From Amoebophrya sp. A120 (lineage: Eukaryota; Sar; Dinophyceae; Syndiniales; Amoebophryaceae): a stretch of 64,000 nt of DNA. A program made the translations under genes and the position numbers. Below the pieces are notes generated by a model. That model did no database searches and was not told where the DNA came from. It saw nothing but the letters and a program-made list of their open reading frames with translations. Positions 12,001-23,400 of this stretch are shown here, one piece after another. Within the stretch, counting starts at the first letter, position 1. Each line of letters starts with the position of its first letter. The stretch is from positions 3,249,663 through 3,313,662 of the forward strand of contig CAJINV010000006.1 of assembly GCA_905178155.1 (NCBI GenBank). The letters are read 5' to 3'.

Positions 12001-12288
12001 AATTCGCGCACCTCGACTAAAATCAAACACTGGCTAATCGACGCGACCATTGAATCTGGCTTGCAGAAGGTGTATGAAAGCCGGTTTCACCTGCTCCGCG
12101 GGACCAATGATGAGGACCAATTTCTCGAAAACGTCAACAACGCGACCGGGGTAGCGGCAGCAGCCGTGGGGGAGAATTTTGAAATCGGGAAAAACGGCGG
12201 AAAGAAAAACCATGTCGGTTTGAAGTCAGGGAGCGGACGATTCGGAATTGGGAACAAACAGCTGAAGCGAACGACGACGGTGGGATAA
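9001..12288 (+). CDS. Phosphoribosyltransferase-fold protein, catalytic block
   Basis: Seven introner introns and one GT-AG intron removed give 503 codons including the stop. Three parts of a type I PRTase fold are visible: K-I-V-I-V-A-V-S-S-A-T-S-I-P-K-A-S (about 9640-9700), an E-R-L-Q-L-I-E-Q segment, and the PRPP-loop motif V-I-F-I-D-D-V-L-A-S-G-A-T-Y (about 11239-11281), with the paired acidic residues and the S-G-A-T turn that bind PRPP. Family knowledge: such proteins transfer or bind phosphoribose; the substrate here cannot be told. Ser-rich and Asn/Gly-rich inserts separate the parts. The ATG at 9001 has an in-frame stop upstream (8986), but the N-terminal piece of the fold sits in the 4166-8869 block, so the true gene probably starts there. 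The frame closes naturally at TAA 12286-12288. Confidence 0.72.
9142..9410 (+). mobile_element. Introner, family B
   Basis: Ends drifted to TACG...CACA but target duplication CGACC is exact. Junction H-T-T-Q-Q. Confidence 0.92.
9716..9979 (+). mobile_element. Introner, family B
   Basis: Target duplication AGGTT. Junction E-Q-V-C-K, inside the phosphoribosyltransferase core. Confidence 0.92.
10073..10215 (+). mobile_element. Introner, family H
   Basis: Target duplication CAGGA. Junction K-N-R-R-S. Confidence 0.9.
10261..10505 (+). mobile_element. Introner, family I
   Basis: Ends TATGAGACAGCACAACTCCC / GTTCTTGTGCACTCTCATA. Target duplication AGGAG. Junction S-R-S-E-H. Only 45 bp from the previous element. 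Confidence 0.9.
10543..10689 (+). mobile_element. Introner, family H
   Basis: Target duplication AGTCG. Junction S-S-V-G-G. Third element in 620 bp, leaving exons of 40 and 32 bp between them. Confidence 0.92.
10756..11077 (+). mobile_element. Introner, family D
   Basis: Ends TATCAAAAGGACAAATCCCC and GGGGAGGGGGGATTTTTCCG, closing in GATA. Flanks GGTGC/TGGGC match at three of five. Junction V-G-A-G-G. Confidence 0.82.
11561..11643 (+). other. GT-AG intron, 83 bp
   Basis: Donor CCAGCG/GTCCCG, acceptor AAACTCAG/GTTTGG. Removal skips a TAA and continues the frame as L-E-L-P-A-V-W-K-M-L-T-F. Confidence 0.8.
11699..11969 (+). mobile_element. Introner, family B
   Basis: Flanks CTCCA/CGCCA differ at one base. 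Junction N-Y-S-K-L. Confidence 0.85.
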
Positions 12289-14477
12289 AGCTAAAAACAG
12301 GGGATGGAAAAATTATAGACGAAGGAGGTGAAGAGCAAGTTGGTTTTCACGAATTTGTTGATGTACGAGTGGTTTTCATCTTCGGGCTGGAGGACAGCAC
12401 ACAAATCAGCATGGCGAGGAACAACATTCTACTGGCAGTAGAGATGTGCTGACTGTTCTTGTGATGGTGGTAGGTCCTTCTCTCGACGGTACTAGTTGTA
12501 CTTCTACGTGGGTTTTTTGGCTGCAACGGCTACGGCCCGAAACGTGGACGATCACGATGGACGAGCGTGGTACAACTGGAGGTTGAAAAATATCTACTTG
12601 CTGGGAGATGTTGTTGACGTCCACAACTTACAAGGGATGGCTTAGAAGTGTGGAACCTCCAGCACCGGGCTGCGTGATCCCGTAGGGCCGAGGGAGGAGG
12701 TTCTTTTTCGTGTGGAAGATGATCAGACTAGCAGTCAGACGCCGAGCAGAGGACCACAACAGGAGGTGTTTGTTTGGGGGTAATATTTTTCAGGTGTCCG
12801 GGAGGACGAGGGCGGGCAGAAGTCTTCAAGCTCCTTGCGCGGTGGTGGTCGTGCTGGGTCGTGCTAGAAGTTTGGCTGAATTTTATGAAAGGAAACTTTT
12901 TCAAGAATCATTGAAGAGATGAATTTCTACTTCGCGGCTATCGCTATCTTGTAATAGCAGGGGCTTTATATTAGCAGGACGAAGTGTACAACTCTTGTTC
13001 CGACTATTTGGATAATGTTGTTGTTTCGACGTACGAAGATATATAATTTGGGCTTAGACGATGACAAACTTAATACGACACTACTTGTTGTTCCACGGAA
13101 GAGCTGTTGGACGGGAGATGCTATTCCGGTCGACTTGAATGATTTTCAAACGAGTGAGAATTTATTTTCCTTCGTGTGCTGGAGTAGAGGATAAGATTGG
13201 TTGCACGACTTGTTGATATGGGCCTTTTTGTCTTAACGCTCTGAGCTGCTCCGACAGAGACGCAACGCAACGACGCAACGCAGCTCTGGTGCTCTCTTCT
13301 CATGATGGTCGACGTATTGACAATCTTCCCGGCTAGGAAGGCTACTTACACGACAAGCTGTTTTTTCCCCGACGCCACTTACTACTTAATCGATACTTCT
13401 TCTATGCAGAATGGGTCTAGTATCTTCAATCGGAACCCGAACCTCGCTGAAATTCTTCTTGTTTTCCAAGTGAATGATGATGAACTTTTAGTTTTACTAG
13501 TACAACCACTAGCGACTTTTTTTCATCCGCTTTAGTACCTGGCCACGTATGTAGATTTCTTTCTTTCTTTATTACAACCCTCATGACGATCATGACGAAA
13601 ACCATACTCTACAAAAGATGTTGAGAAAAGGGCTCGTTCTTGCTGTGTGTCCAAAAGTGATGTTAAAAAGCAGGCTCTAGTTCTTTTCTTCGACACGACA
13701 TAAGGTCAGAATTGATCAAGAAACCTTTTTTCTCGCTGCAATATACAATTTTGCCTTGCATAATTCGCCTGAAGTAGAACAACCACGACTGGAGCAGTTG
13801 TATTCGTCCTCGAAGATGATGACCAGGGCTGCAGCGAGCTCGCAGAAACAAGAGATGCCCATCGTAGTTTTCAGAAGTATTTTAATTCTGAAGGAGCATT
13901 AGCAAGTGAGCTTTTACACCGACATTTTAGAGGTGACTGACGTCGCACCTCCAGATGTTCTCGTAGGCATGGTTGGCGTGGCACAACTATCACGACCACC
14001 GTGCTCCTCTTTCGTGTTTACAACGCAATTAAGCCACAACCACCGAGTTCAAAGGGAAGATACAAAAGTGGTGCGAACAAACAGCTTCATGATGAAAAGA
14101 TCTAGTACTCGTAGTGGCCGCCAACGAGGAGCACACAAACCTGTCCAGATTTGATGAAGTAAGTAGCTTTATTTTAGTTTTTGTGATTAAAAGTGATAGT
14201 TCGTTGCACAAGAGAGCAGTGGTCCACCTCCTCCTTTCACATTTTCGCAGCGACAAACCAAAAGTGGAACAGTTTTACTAGAAATACTTCGTCCGAAAGT
14301 CAAAGTTAAAGCACAAACCGCAAAAGGCAGGAGCAAAAACGCGCTCGATATTCCCTACATTCACGTCGTCGATCATTATGTCAATACTTTGTGACAATTT
14401 ACAAAACACCTCTGATGTTATCTCGTGCGCTATAACAACTTCTTTTCGCAATTGTCTACTTCTTTGTCAACCATTCT
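12289..14477. other. Intergenic, nothing recognised
   Basis: About 2.2 kb of mixed composition with short frames on both strands, none with family features. No introner ends seen. Confidence 0.6.
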
Positions 14478-17400
14478 ATGATGAACCACCAGCCAGAAAC
14501 TCCGACTAGAAATCAACAAAATCAGCGACCTCAGAAAGAAGAAGCGTTTGTTGATCTTCTTCAAACGAGAAGTACAACAACAATAAACTACGGCGGTATC
14601 GATTTCAACCGTGAAGCACACGACCAGCGACCAGCTGTTTTTCACGACACTGACACTCGCATTCTTGGGCAGGTTGCTGAACCAAGAAGTAGATTTGAGC
14701 CTCTTTTTACTCCCTCGCCACCAAGAGGAAGAGAGAAGTCGGGGGATCACGATCCGCTCTTCACTACCTCTCCACGTGTAGTAGAGTCATCGGAGGACGA
14801 ACTCGAGTTACTAGCTGCACCCTCTTCCGAGCAGGGCGACCACCCAGAGCAAGTAGGGGACAACTACAAGAATCTGGATGTTGACGCAGGCACGGCCGAG
14901 CACGAGCTCCTTCCATTGGCTGCTCACCAGGACGGCGGCGGACAGGAGGACGATGTCGGATATTTTTCCGGAGAAGATGTTGAGTTGTTAAACCTCCATC
15001 CCGGTTGTTGTACAACAAGAACAAACAAGAGAAGCAACCTCGACAACCCAATCTCCCCGCCGGAGAAAAAGCGCACGACTAGCAAGGAAGCCGACATCCC
15101 TTCAACCAACCTCCCGCAGCTTGACGTTGATATCAAATGCAAATATGTCTGGGTCTCGAAGGTGCAGGTGGCAACTTGTCATGGTTAATCTGAAGCATGC
15201 AAAAATCTGTGTTGCATGAGTGCCAAAAGCTGTCCACTTTTGACCAAGATGGCCGGGAGTTTCTCATGCAGGATAGGCATGGCAGAGACCTCGCAGAGTC
15301 TGTCATGCTGAGTCCCGCACTCCAGACCTCATGGGTCATGGAAAATCTGCATGACAAGCTTACACTTTTTCGAGACCCAGATGACATTTTTTCACTTGAT
15401 AGTTGAGGGTCATCCGCAATTCCCGGCGACTAGTCCGAGTTGTTTTCGTTTGGATCCGGCGAGAGCGGCGGAATTAGGAGTGGAACAAAGAGAAGGAGTT
15501 GTTGGAGTAGCCGGGGATAGAAGAAGTTCTAGTTTTCTTGACGAACAGTCTTTAGCTTCACCTTCAGGTCCTCTTTCAGAGTCAGCATCCGCCGCGGGGG
15601 CGTCAGCGGCAGAACTAGAGGACGAGGAGTCAACATTTGCTGTTGGTCCACAAAACGAGTTACTACAGTTCCCGGTAGGGAACTCCAGTCCACCACAGGA
15701 ATCAGGGGAATTTTCCCCTTTGTTTTCCGACGAAGAAGAACAAGAAGCTTCGCCTTCACCTTTAAATTCCTCCCCAGGTGGGGTAGAAGACGAGCAGTCC
15801 TCCCCTGAGGCAAAATCTCCCCCACCAAAACGGCGACGACTTGTCCTAGGGTCTGCGTCAGACGACGAGGAAGGCCAAGACCAGGAGGAACAAAGTAACG
15901 ACTGGTGTGCTGCTTCCCAGTACATTCCACCTAGTAACTTTTTTGCTTCAAGAACAACATTATCCCGGCAGCACGAACAGCGGCAGCAGCAGTTGTGCAG
16001 CTCCACCCGGCGCTCCCCCACTGTAGAAGACGTTTTTTCTGCGCTTGACGGGCGGGGAAGCAAGAGCAACAGCAAGACCGTTCTTGCAGCTCCTCCGGCT
16101 GGACTAGTACAAAAAGAGCCCGAAGCTTTAGATCATACCAACCGCAGTTTCCGTTTCCCGAAGCCTGAGCCGAGTGAGGAGCCTTCTCAACAAGGCGAAG
16201 GCGGCGCTGGACAACCGCGCGAAATAGTCAACGAGCATACAGGACTCCACCCTGTTGAGCAACAACCTGGGGAGACCGAGGAGGAACACAAGGCGCGGCT
16301 GATAAGACTTTGCGAGGAAGATATGCACTGCAAAAGCATCGTACTAGTAGTAAATTGCATTACAGCATGAGAAATAAAATTTGTCATGCGGATTTACCTT
16401 CAGAGAAAGATTTGTAATGCATGACTGCAATATTACGAGTGCGATACTTTTGCACAGGATAGAAGAGGAGGCGGAGCAGGAGAAGCATTTCCTGAGCAAA
16501 GCTGTAATCCACTGCTGGGACGGGCAGTTTGAGGGAAAAGATCAGTTTGGAAGGTTTCCGGTTGAAGACGACGACGAGGAGGAGAGCCAGAGCGAGAGAG
16601 ACGCAGCTGATCAAGAAGTAGGTGGATCTACTTCAGTCGAAGAGGAAGAAGTCGCTGACTCTTCTGCGGAGCCAGGAGTACTACATCATCATCATCAACA
16701 AGAACCTCAGCGTCGATCTCCCACTGTAGACGACGTTTTCCAGGCGCTTGATAACTTTCCGGTTGGAGAAGTTGGACCAGAGGAGCAGAAGTATCAACAA
16801 CAGCGTGAATACGAAGATTACGTCGAAGGAGGAGCTAGCAGTGCGGAGGAAGCTGCGCACGATAGTTCGTTTGTAGAAGAAGAGCGATTTTTTCAGCAAG
16901 ACGCCGGCGCCGCTTACGTCGACACCAGCGGGCTTTTACAGCTACAGGAAAGCGACCAGGAGAGTCGTGCAAGTAGTGAAGAGGAGGAACAAAGCAGCTT
17001 CGTCGGAGAAGTTCAAGTTGAACCAGCAGTAGGACGGGAAGAATCTTCACTAAAAGAACTTCCGCTCGAAGAAGTAGAGCCAGCCTCGGAAGAAGCTGCA
17101 CCAGAAGCCGCACCAGAAAGAGCAGAACAGTACAACCACTTCTACGCCGAGAGCGAAGACAGTTGTTTTTTCACAGACGACGAGATATCCCCTGCAAAAG
17201 TATCGCACTCGTAGTCTAGTGGTAATTATCGCAATTATGCCTGACATCAAATCTCTTTCTCAAAGTGAATCAGCATGACAAAAACTTGCACCCGTCATGC
17301 TGACCAAATTTGTTTACGCGATCATTTATGCATGCTACTAAAACTAGTGCGATCCAGCTTTCGCAAAGTCCATACGAGACAGACACACTAGGCGGGGAAA

Positions 17401-20400
17401 GCAGCGACCTAGAGGAGCTAGACGAGCAGAGTTACAAGTTACTCGAGGAACACGAACAGGAGAAGGCTTACCGTGAAGAACAGAAGCAGGCTGAAGTCTT
17501 AAAACAGGAGCAGGTCCGCGTCAGAAACCCACAGCTTATCGTTCAGGAGAACGAAGAACACGACCAAAATCAACTCACACAGGAAGAACGCGACCTGTAC
17601 TACTATCCGCATCAGATCCCGCCGAAACTCTACACAGGACGCAAAGTTCCGCGGTATCTGCTCACTGGTGCAACTGCACCCAGTACTACAACTAGAGCTG
17701 CTGTTCCCACTTCTCCACGTCGCGGTTCGACGCAGCGTCGTGTAGTTGCTCAACAGCAGTTTTCATCTTCGGACGAAGAGGACAATTTTGCCGACGGTGA
17801 GGATTCCCCCAGTTCCTACAACGGGGATCAATCGAATTTATGAATGTGCACAACTCCCCCTCCCCCTCATATGTATTGCATGAACAGCAATGCAAGCGTC
17901 AGGGGTAATCCCCTTTTTGCAAGACAAATTTGAATCACAGGAGTGTGGTGCTATTTGGGCTGCCAGAACTTGTCATGCAAACAGTGTCAAGATGAGCCAA
18001 GGCGTAAAAAACTAGGCACTTTGCATTACAAATGAGGGGGACGGGGAGTTGTGCACCCTCATAGAATTCCTCTTGCTTTCACCAGAACCACCCAAGGCAC
18101 GGAGGCTATTTTGGGCCAGGATCATTTTTCGTCGAGAGTAGCGAACGACCGCTGCTCGTAGGGAAAAGAAAGAACCGCAGCTCGGAGGACAACTCATTCG
18201 AAGAAGACTCGCAGTATTCCTCGCAACAAGAGAAAGGGCGAGGACCTGCTATCGTTACCAGTGAGGACGCTGATAGTGAACAGGAGCCGTTAATCCACCG
18301 TGCCGACCGGGTATACGACGACAACAGTGAGGACGCGCTGAGCGACGAATTTATCACCATCTACAAAAAGCCACCCCCACCCATCGAGGAGAAGGACATT
18401 ATCAAGAGCAAGGGCCACTACTTGCGGTATTTGAAAGCCATTAAGCAGAAGAAGCAAGCCCGGAAGCAGCAGAGAAAGGTCTTGAAGTATCAAATGTAAA
18501 AATGTCTGGGTCTGGAATGTTGCAGGGTTTGTCATGGAGATTTTGCATAACCCAGGATGTCTGTAATGCACGACCTAGCATCACAGATTTTTAGACGGCT
18601 TCCTGATGCCTATTCCGCATAACAAATGCCCTCCCCGCGTAGCACAAACTAGACTCCTCTTGCTGGTCATGCAATACAGATTTGTTTAGAGTTCAAAGTT
18701 AGCATCACAAGTTCCAACCTTCCAGACCCAGACATTTTTACATTTGATATGAAGGAATCTGGGGCGATCGAGAAGGACCGGCAGCACGTGGAAGACCTAT
18801 GCATTGCAAATGTGTCTGGGTCTGGAAGAGTACAAGTTATCATGCTAAATCTGAATCATGCGAAAATCTGTGTTGCATGATTACCATATAAAGCTGTCCA
18901 CTTTCCTCGAGCAAGCCGCAAGGCAGTTTCTCATGCAGACAAGGCATGGCACAGATCATCTCACAGAACCTGTGATGCCAGGGCATGCATCACAAACCTC
19001 ATGTGTCATTGCAAACCGTGCATGACAAACGTAATGCACAACTTTTCCAGACCCAAATCGATGTTTGCACTTGATAGGACCGACACCAGTACAAGTTAGA
19101 AAATTTCGTCCGGGGGTATTTCGACTGGCTGCGAAATATCGACTCGAGTGAGGAAGTAGGCACGGTAAAAGCATCTTCGCGCTCGGAGTAATCGTAATTG
19201 CATTGTTTTACATGACAAAAGTACTTTCTCTACCTGAATCCGCATGAGAAATTTTATTTTTTCTTCAAAAAAAATTGTGATGCCATTTCTACTAAGTGCG
19301 ACTCTTTTGCCATGCATACCGCGAGGGCTACAAAGAAGAGCAGGAAGAGGAAGTCGGGGCTGTCGTTTCCGCCTACGAAACTAGCGAGGAAGACGAGCGC
19401 GTCACCCGGCAGAAGGAAAAGGAGTTAGCGGCAAATCCGTTGTTGATCATATCAAATGCAAAAATGTCTGGGTCTGGAAGAGTGCATGTTTGTCATGCTT
19501 GTCTAGCATGACTCTCAAATCTGTCATGCACGTTACCCAAGAGCGCCATTTTTCTGTCATGCAGAAACGCAGTTTGTCATGCAGAAACTGAGGCAACACC
19601 TAGAAGCTCAGAAACTTGTCATGCTGAGCCAGCACTTGTGGCCTCCTCACGATACGCCACCCAGCATCACAAGTTTCCAGACCCAGACAGTTTTACATTT
19701 GATAAATCACCTACGAGGACACTTTGAGTGACAAACCTGTCCCACTAGCGGATTTGTACACCATCGACACAAGGCCTTTGCGGAGGTGGATTGAAGATCT
19801 CCACGAAGACGACTTGTGGGACCACGACATCGATCCGTTGGAGTTGCTGAAGGTCCGGAGACGCCGAGACTACGACTTGCAGCTGCGGTTAGCCTTCGTG
19901 CAGGCGGAGACTTTTGCGATTTTAGATTTGGAAAACGACCCAAGTGACCGGATTGAACTCGCGATCTTACTCATGGCGGGCCAAGTCGTTCCCCTCAACG
20001 AGGGGTGGAGCCGGATCCACAAGGAGGGGGTGTTGGTACTGGAAGAATTTCTGCAGGAGGGCACGATCAGACCCTCGGTGCAGCAGCAGGAGGGAAAGCC
20101 AAAGCGGATTTTCAGCAATGCGGACTACACGGAATTGTACACCTTGGTGTACAACATGTGTACGCAGCGGACACCGAATAACTGGTAATATACCTAAACC
20201 TATGTCTTCTAGGATTTTTGATTTGAATAAGTAGTGCCTTTTTGTTGCGTTTTATCATGACATGAAGTAGTACAACTTAGGCCATACATGCTATACTACA
20301 AATCTACACTTATCGTCAAAAATTATCAGGCAGCAGCAGTTGTATCAGAAGTACGGTGAGACCATGAATCAGTACATCAGCAAGAGTATCAATTTGCAAA

Positions 20401-23400
20401 CATGTTGTCTGGAAGATTGCGAGATTTGTCATGCTATTCTGGCATCATGATCATGCGCATGACCGTGAGCTCTGTAATATTGCGTGTCGTCCACTAAGAG
20501 GTCCTTTTGTCTGTCCTGCAAAGACGCAGTTTCTCATGCAGAACACGCAAGAAAACTGGGCGGCGGCGAACAAATCTGTCATGCTTGGCGGTGCATTACA
20601 GTGTGCTTGCTCTTTACTGAATTGCATATATACACCTTTCCAAACCTCCCTCTTCCAGACAGACTTGCTGTGCATAAAGAGGGTCATAAACGGCTTGGAA
20701 AAGCGAGTAGGGAAAGATTTGCTGCAGGCGCTATTGAAAGCATGGTCCAATCACCAATTGTACGTGAAGTGGATGACGCGGTTCTTCACCTATCTAGACA
20801 GGTATACTATAGGAGAAAGAAATAAACATAAACTTCTAAGCTTGATGTTGATGTTTGTCATGCAAAACTAAAAGTAAACACTTCATCTGACATGCAAAAA
20901 CCGCAACTTATCTATGAGTGCATTTTATCAATGACTCAGGTACTACGTGAAGCTGCAAGCAGTCCCTTCGCTTACCGCCCGGGGTTACGCTATCTTTAAC
21001 CAGTCCATCTTTCAAGCCGTATCGGGGGATACCCGGGAAGCGCTTTTGCAGGCGATTCGGTCCGACAGGGACGGGGAAGCAAACTTTTCCGACGGGGACA
21101 TCGTGAAGGGGGTGGTTTCGATTTTCATCGAATTAGGGGCCTGTGTGGCCAGTGGACGAGATGCGGAGGTATATAGTTTTTAGAGCATAGTACAACGACA
21201 ACTATATAAATCAAGTTTGATATTTCACGAAGCCAAAGAACTTCAGTTCGCAGATTTGGTGTGGAAGTAGAACACAAACTCCATCCTTGATGCCTGATTT
21301 TCCAACACAAATTATCTACGAACCTCATTAATATCAGCTCGTCGCCGGCGCTACGGGCACGATGCAGGGAACCTTCCCCTCGAACCACCCACAGCACGGA
21401 TTGCAGATCTACGTGCAGGAATTTGAAAGCCACTTCCTGCCCGACAGCAAGGATTACTATGCGCGGCAAGCCGCCGGCTGGCTGGAAACCAATTCGTTTT
21501 CGGAGTACTTGCTCCAGGCGGACCAGTGCCTGTTGAAAGAAGCGGAGCGGGTATGCGAGGAAAAAACTGTTTCGCTGTAAACTTGTAATGCAGGAAATGT
21601 ATCCCACATGTGTTTGTCTTGCTACACAGCCATGCAACACAGTGGATTTTTAGCTGTACTTTCCCTTAGGACCCTTGCATGGCAAATTTTCTCTGTCATG
21701 TAGAACATCAAACCTGTGATGCAAAACTTGCAAAATCCTTACCGTGAAACACTTTTTTCGTACGATAACGGGTGAAGATGTACCTGCACAGAACCACGGA
21801 CCAGAAGCTGAAGCTGGTATAGTTTAAAAAAGATGCTTAGTGCTCTGAGCATTACAAATTACCTCAGCATGACAAATGGAATTTGTCATGCTGTTTTACC
21901 TTGGGATGGAGATTTGTAATGCATAAATGCAATCGCTACTTGTCCTACCCTATCAGGTCCTCCTCGAAGCGCTGCTGAACGAAGACACGCGGAAGATCCT
22001 TATGGATTGCAAAACTGTCTGGGTCTGGAAGATTGCAATTTGTCATGCTAAATCTGAATCATGCTAAGAAGCTGTCTTGCGTGATTACCGACAGCCGTTC
22101 TTTTTTACCAAGTTGAGAGGCAATTTATTTCTCATGCAGGATAGGCATGATAGAGATCTCACAGAGTTTGTCATGCTAGGTGCTGCATTCTAAACCTTAT
22201 GAGCCGTAGAAAACCTGCATGACAAACCTTGCATCCTTCCAGACCCAGACATATTTGCATTTGATAATCCTGTTAGACAAGCAAAACTCGATGGAATTCC
22301 TGCTCGAAAATGACAAACGGGAAGACTTGTCTCGCGCGCACAAACTTTTCGGCTATGTGGAGGGGGGCTTGCAACCGTTAGCGGCCATCTTCAAGACACA
22401 CATCATCTCCAAGGGGAATGCCATTGTCGATGACAGGTATTTTTATAGAAATAGACTGTGATGTGGATATTATTTGCATGACAAAAAGAAAAATAAAGCG
22501 ACACTGTCGATGAAGTTAGTAAGGGCGTGCTGTAGTTTTTGTTTGGTTGCATAGCATGAGAAGCATGTACATACCTTTTTCTCTTTCATTTTCTGCATTT
22601 TTACGAATTGCCACTTTTGTACTTCCTGGCCGGCACGATGCTCAGGTTAAAGGCCGTCGAGGAGGATCCGAATTTGAAGAAGTCCGACGGTCTCAACGAC
22701 CCGCAATTCATCCAGAAAATGCTGGACCTGCACGACCATTACCGAGCGGTGGTTGTCGCGAGTTTCTCCTCCGATTCGCTCTTCCAAAAGTCCTATCAAA
22801 TGCAAATATGTCTTGGTCTGGAAGAATGCAAGGTTTGTCATGCTTGTCTGGCATGACTGAGGACCTTGTGATGCGTGTCCAAGACGAGAGCCTTTTGCCT
22901 GTCATGCAAAAACGCAGTTTGTCATGGGGAGAGCGCAACACTAAGTAGCGCAGATATTTCTCATGCAGCTTGGCTGTGCATTACAGAGCATTCACTATTC
23001 TCAACCGAGCATTACAAGTTTCCAGACCCAGACATTTTTGCATTTGATAAGTCCCTGAAGGAAGCTTTCGAGCAGTTCCTGAACCGGGATTTAGGGAAGC
23101 ACAGCTGCGCAGCGTTAATGTCCCACTTCTGCAACCGGATTTTGAAGAAGGGTATCAAACGCAAATATGTCTGGGTCTGGAACAAAGCAACTTGTCATGC
23201 TAAATCTGAATCATGTAAAAATCTGTGTTGCATGATTACAAAAAGCTTTTCACTTTTGGCCTAATCGAGAGGCAGTTTCTCGTGCAGGATAGGCATGATA
23301 GAACTCTCACAGATGAATCTGTCATGCTATGTCCTACATACCAGACCTCGTGGGTCATTGGAGAACCTGCATCACAAATCTGGCATTCTTCCAGACCCAG

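Noticed and set aside
9001-12288. Orotate or hypoxanthine phosphoribosyltransferase
   Set aside because: The PRPP loop fits the superfamily, but the surrounding segments look more like PRTase_3/ComF-type proteins, so no enzyme name is given.
13302-13535. Small plus-strand gene in the 12289-14477 spacer
   Set aside because: Short, no conserved features, composition like the surrounding spacer.
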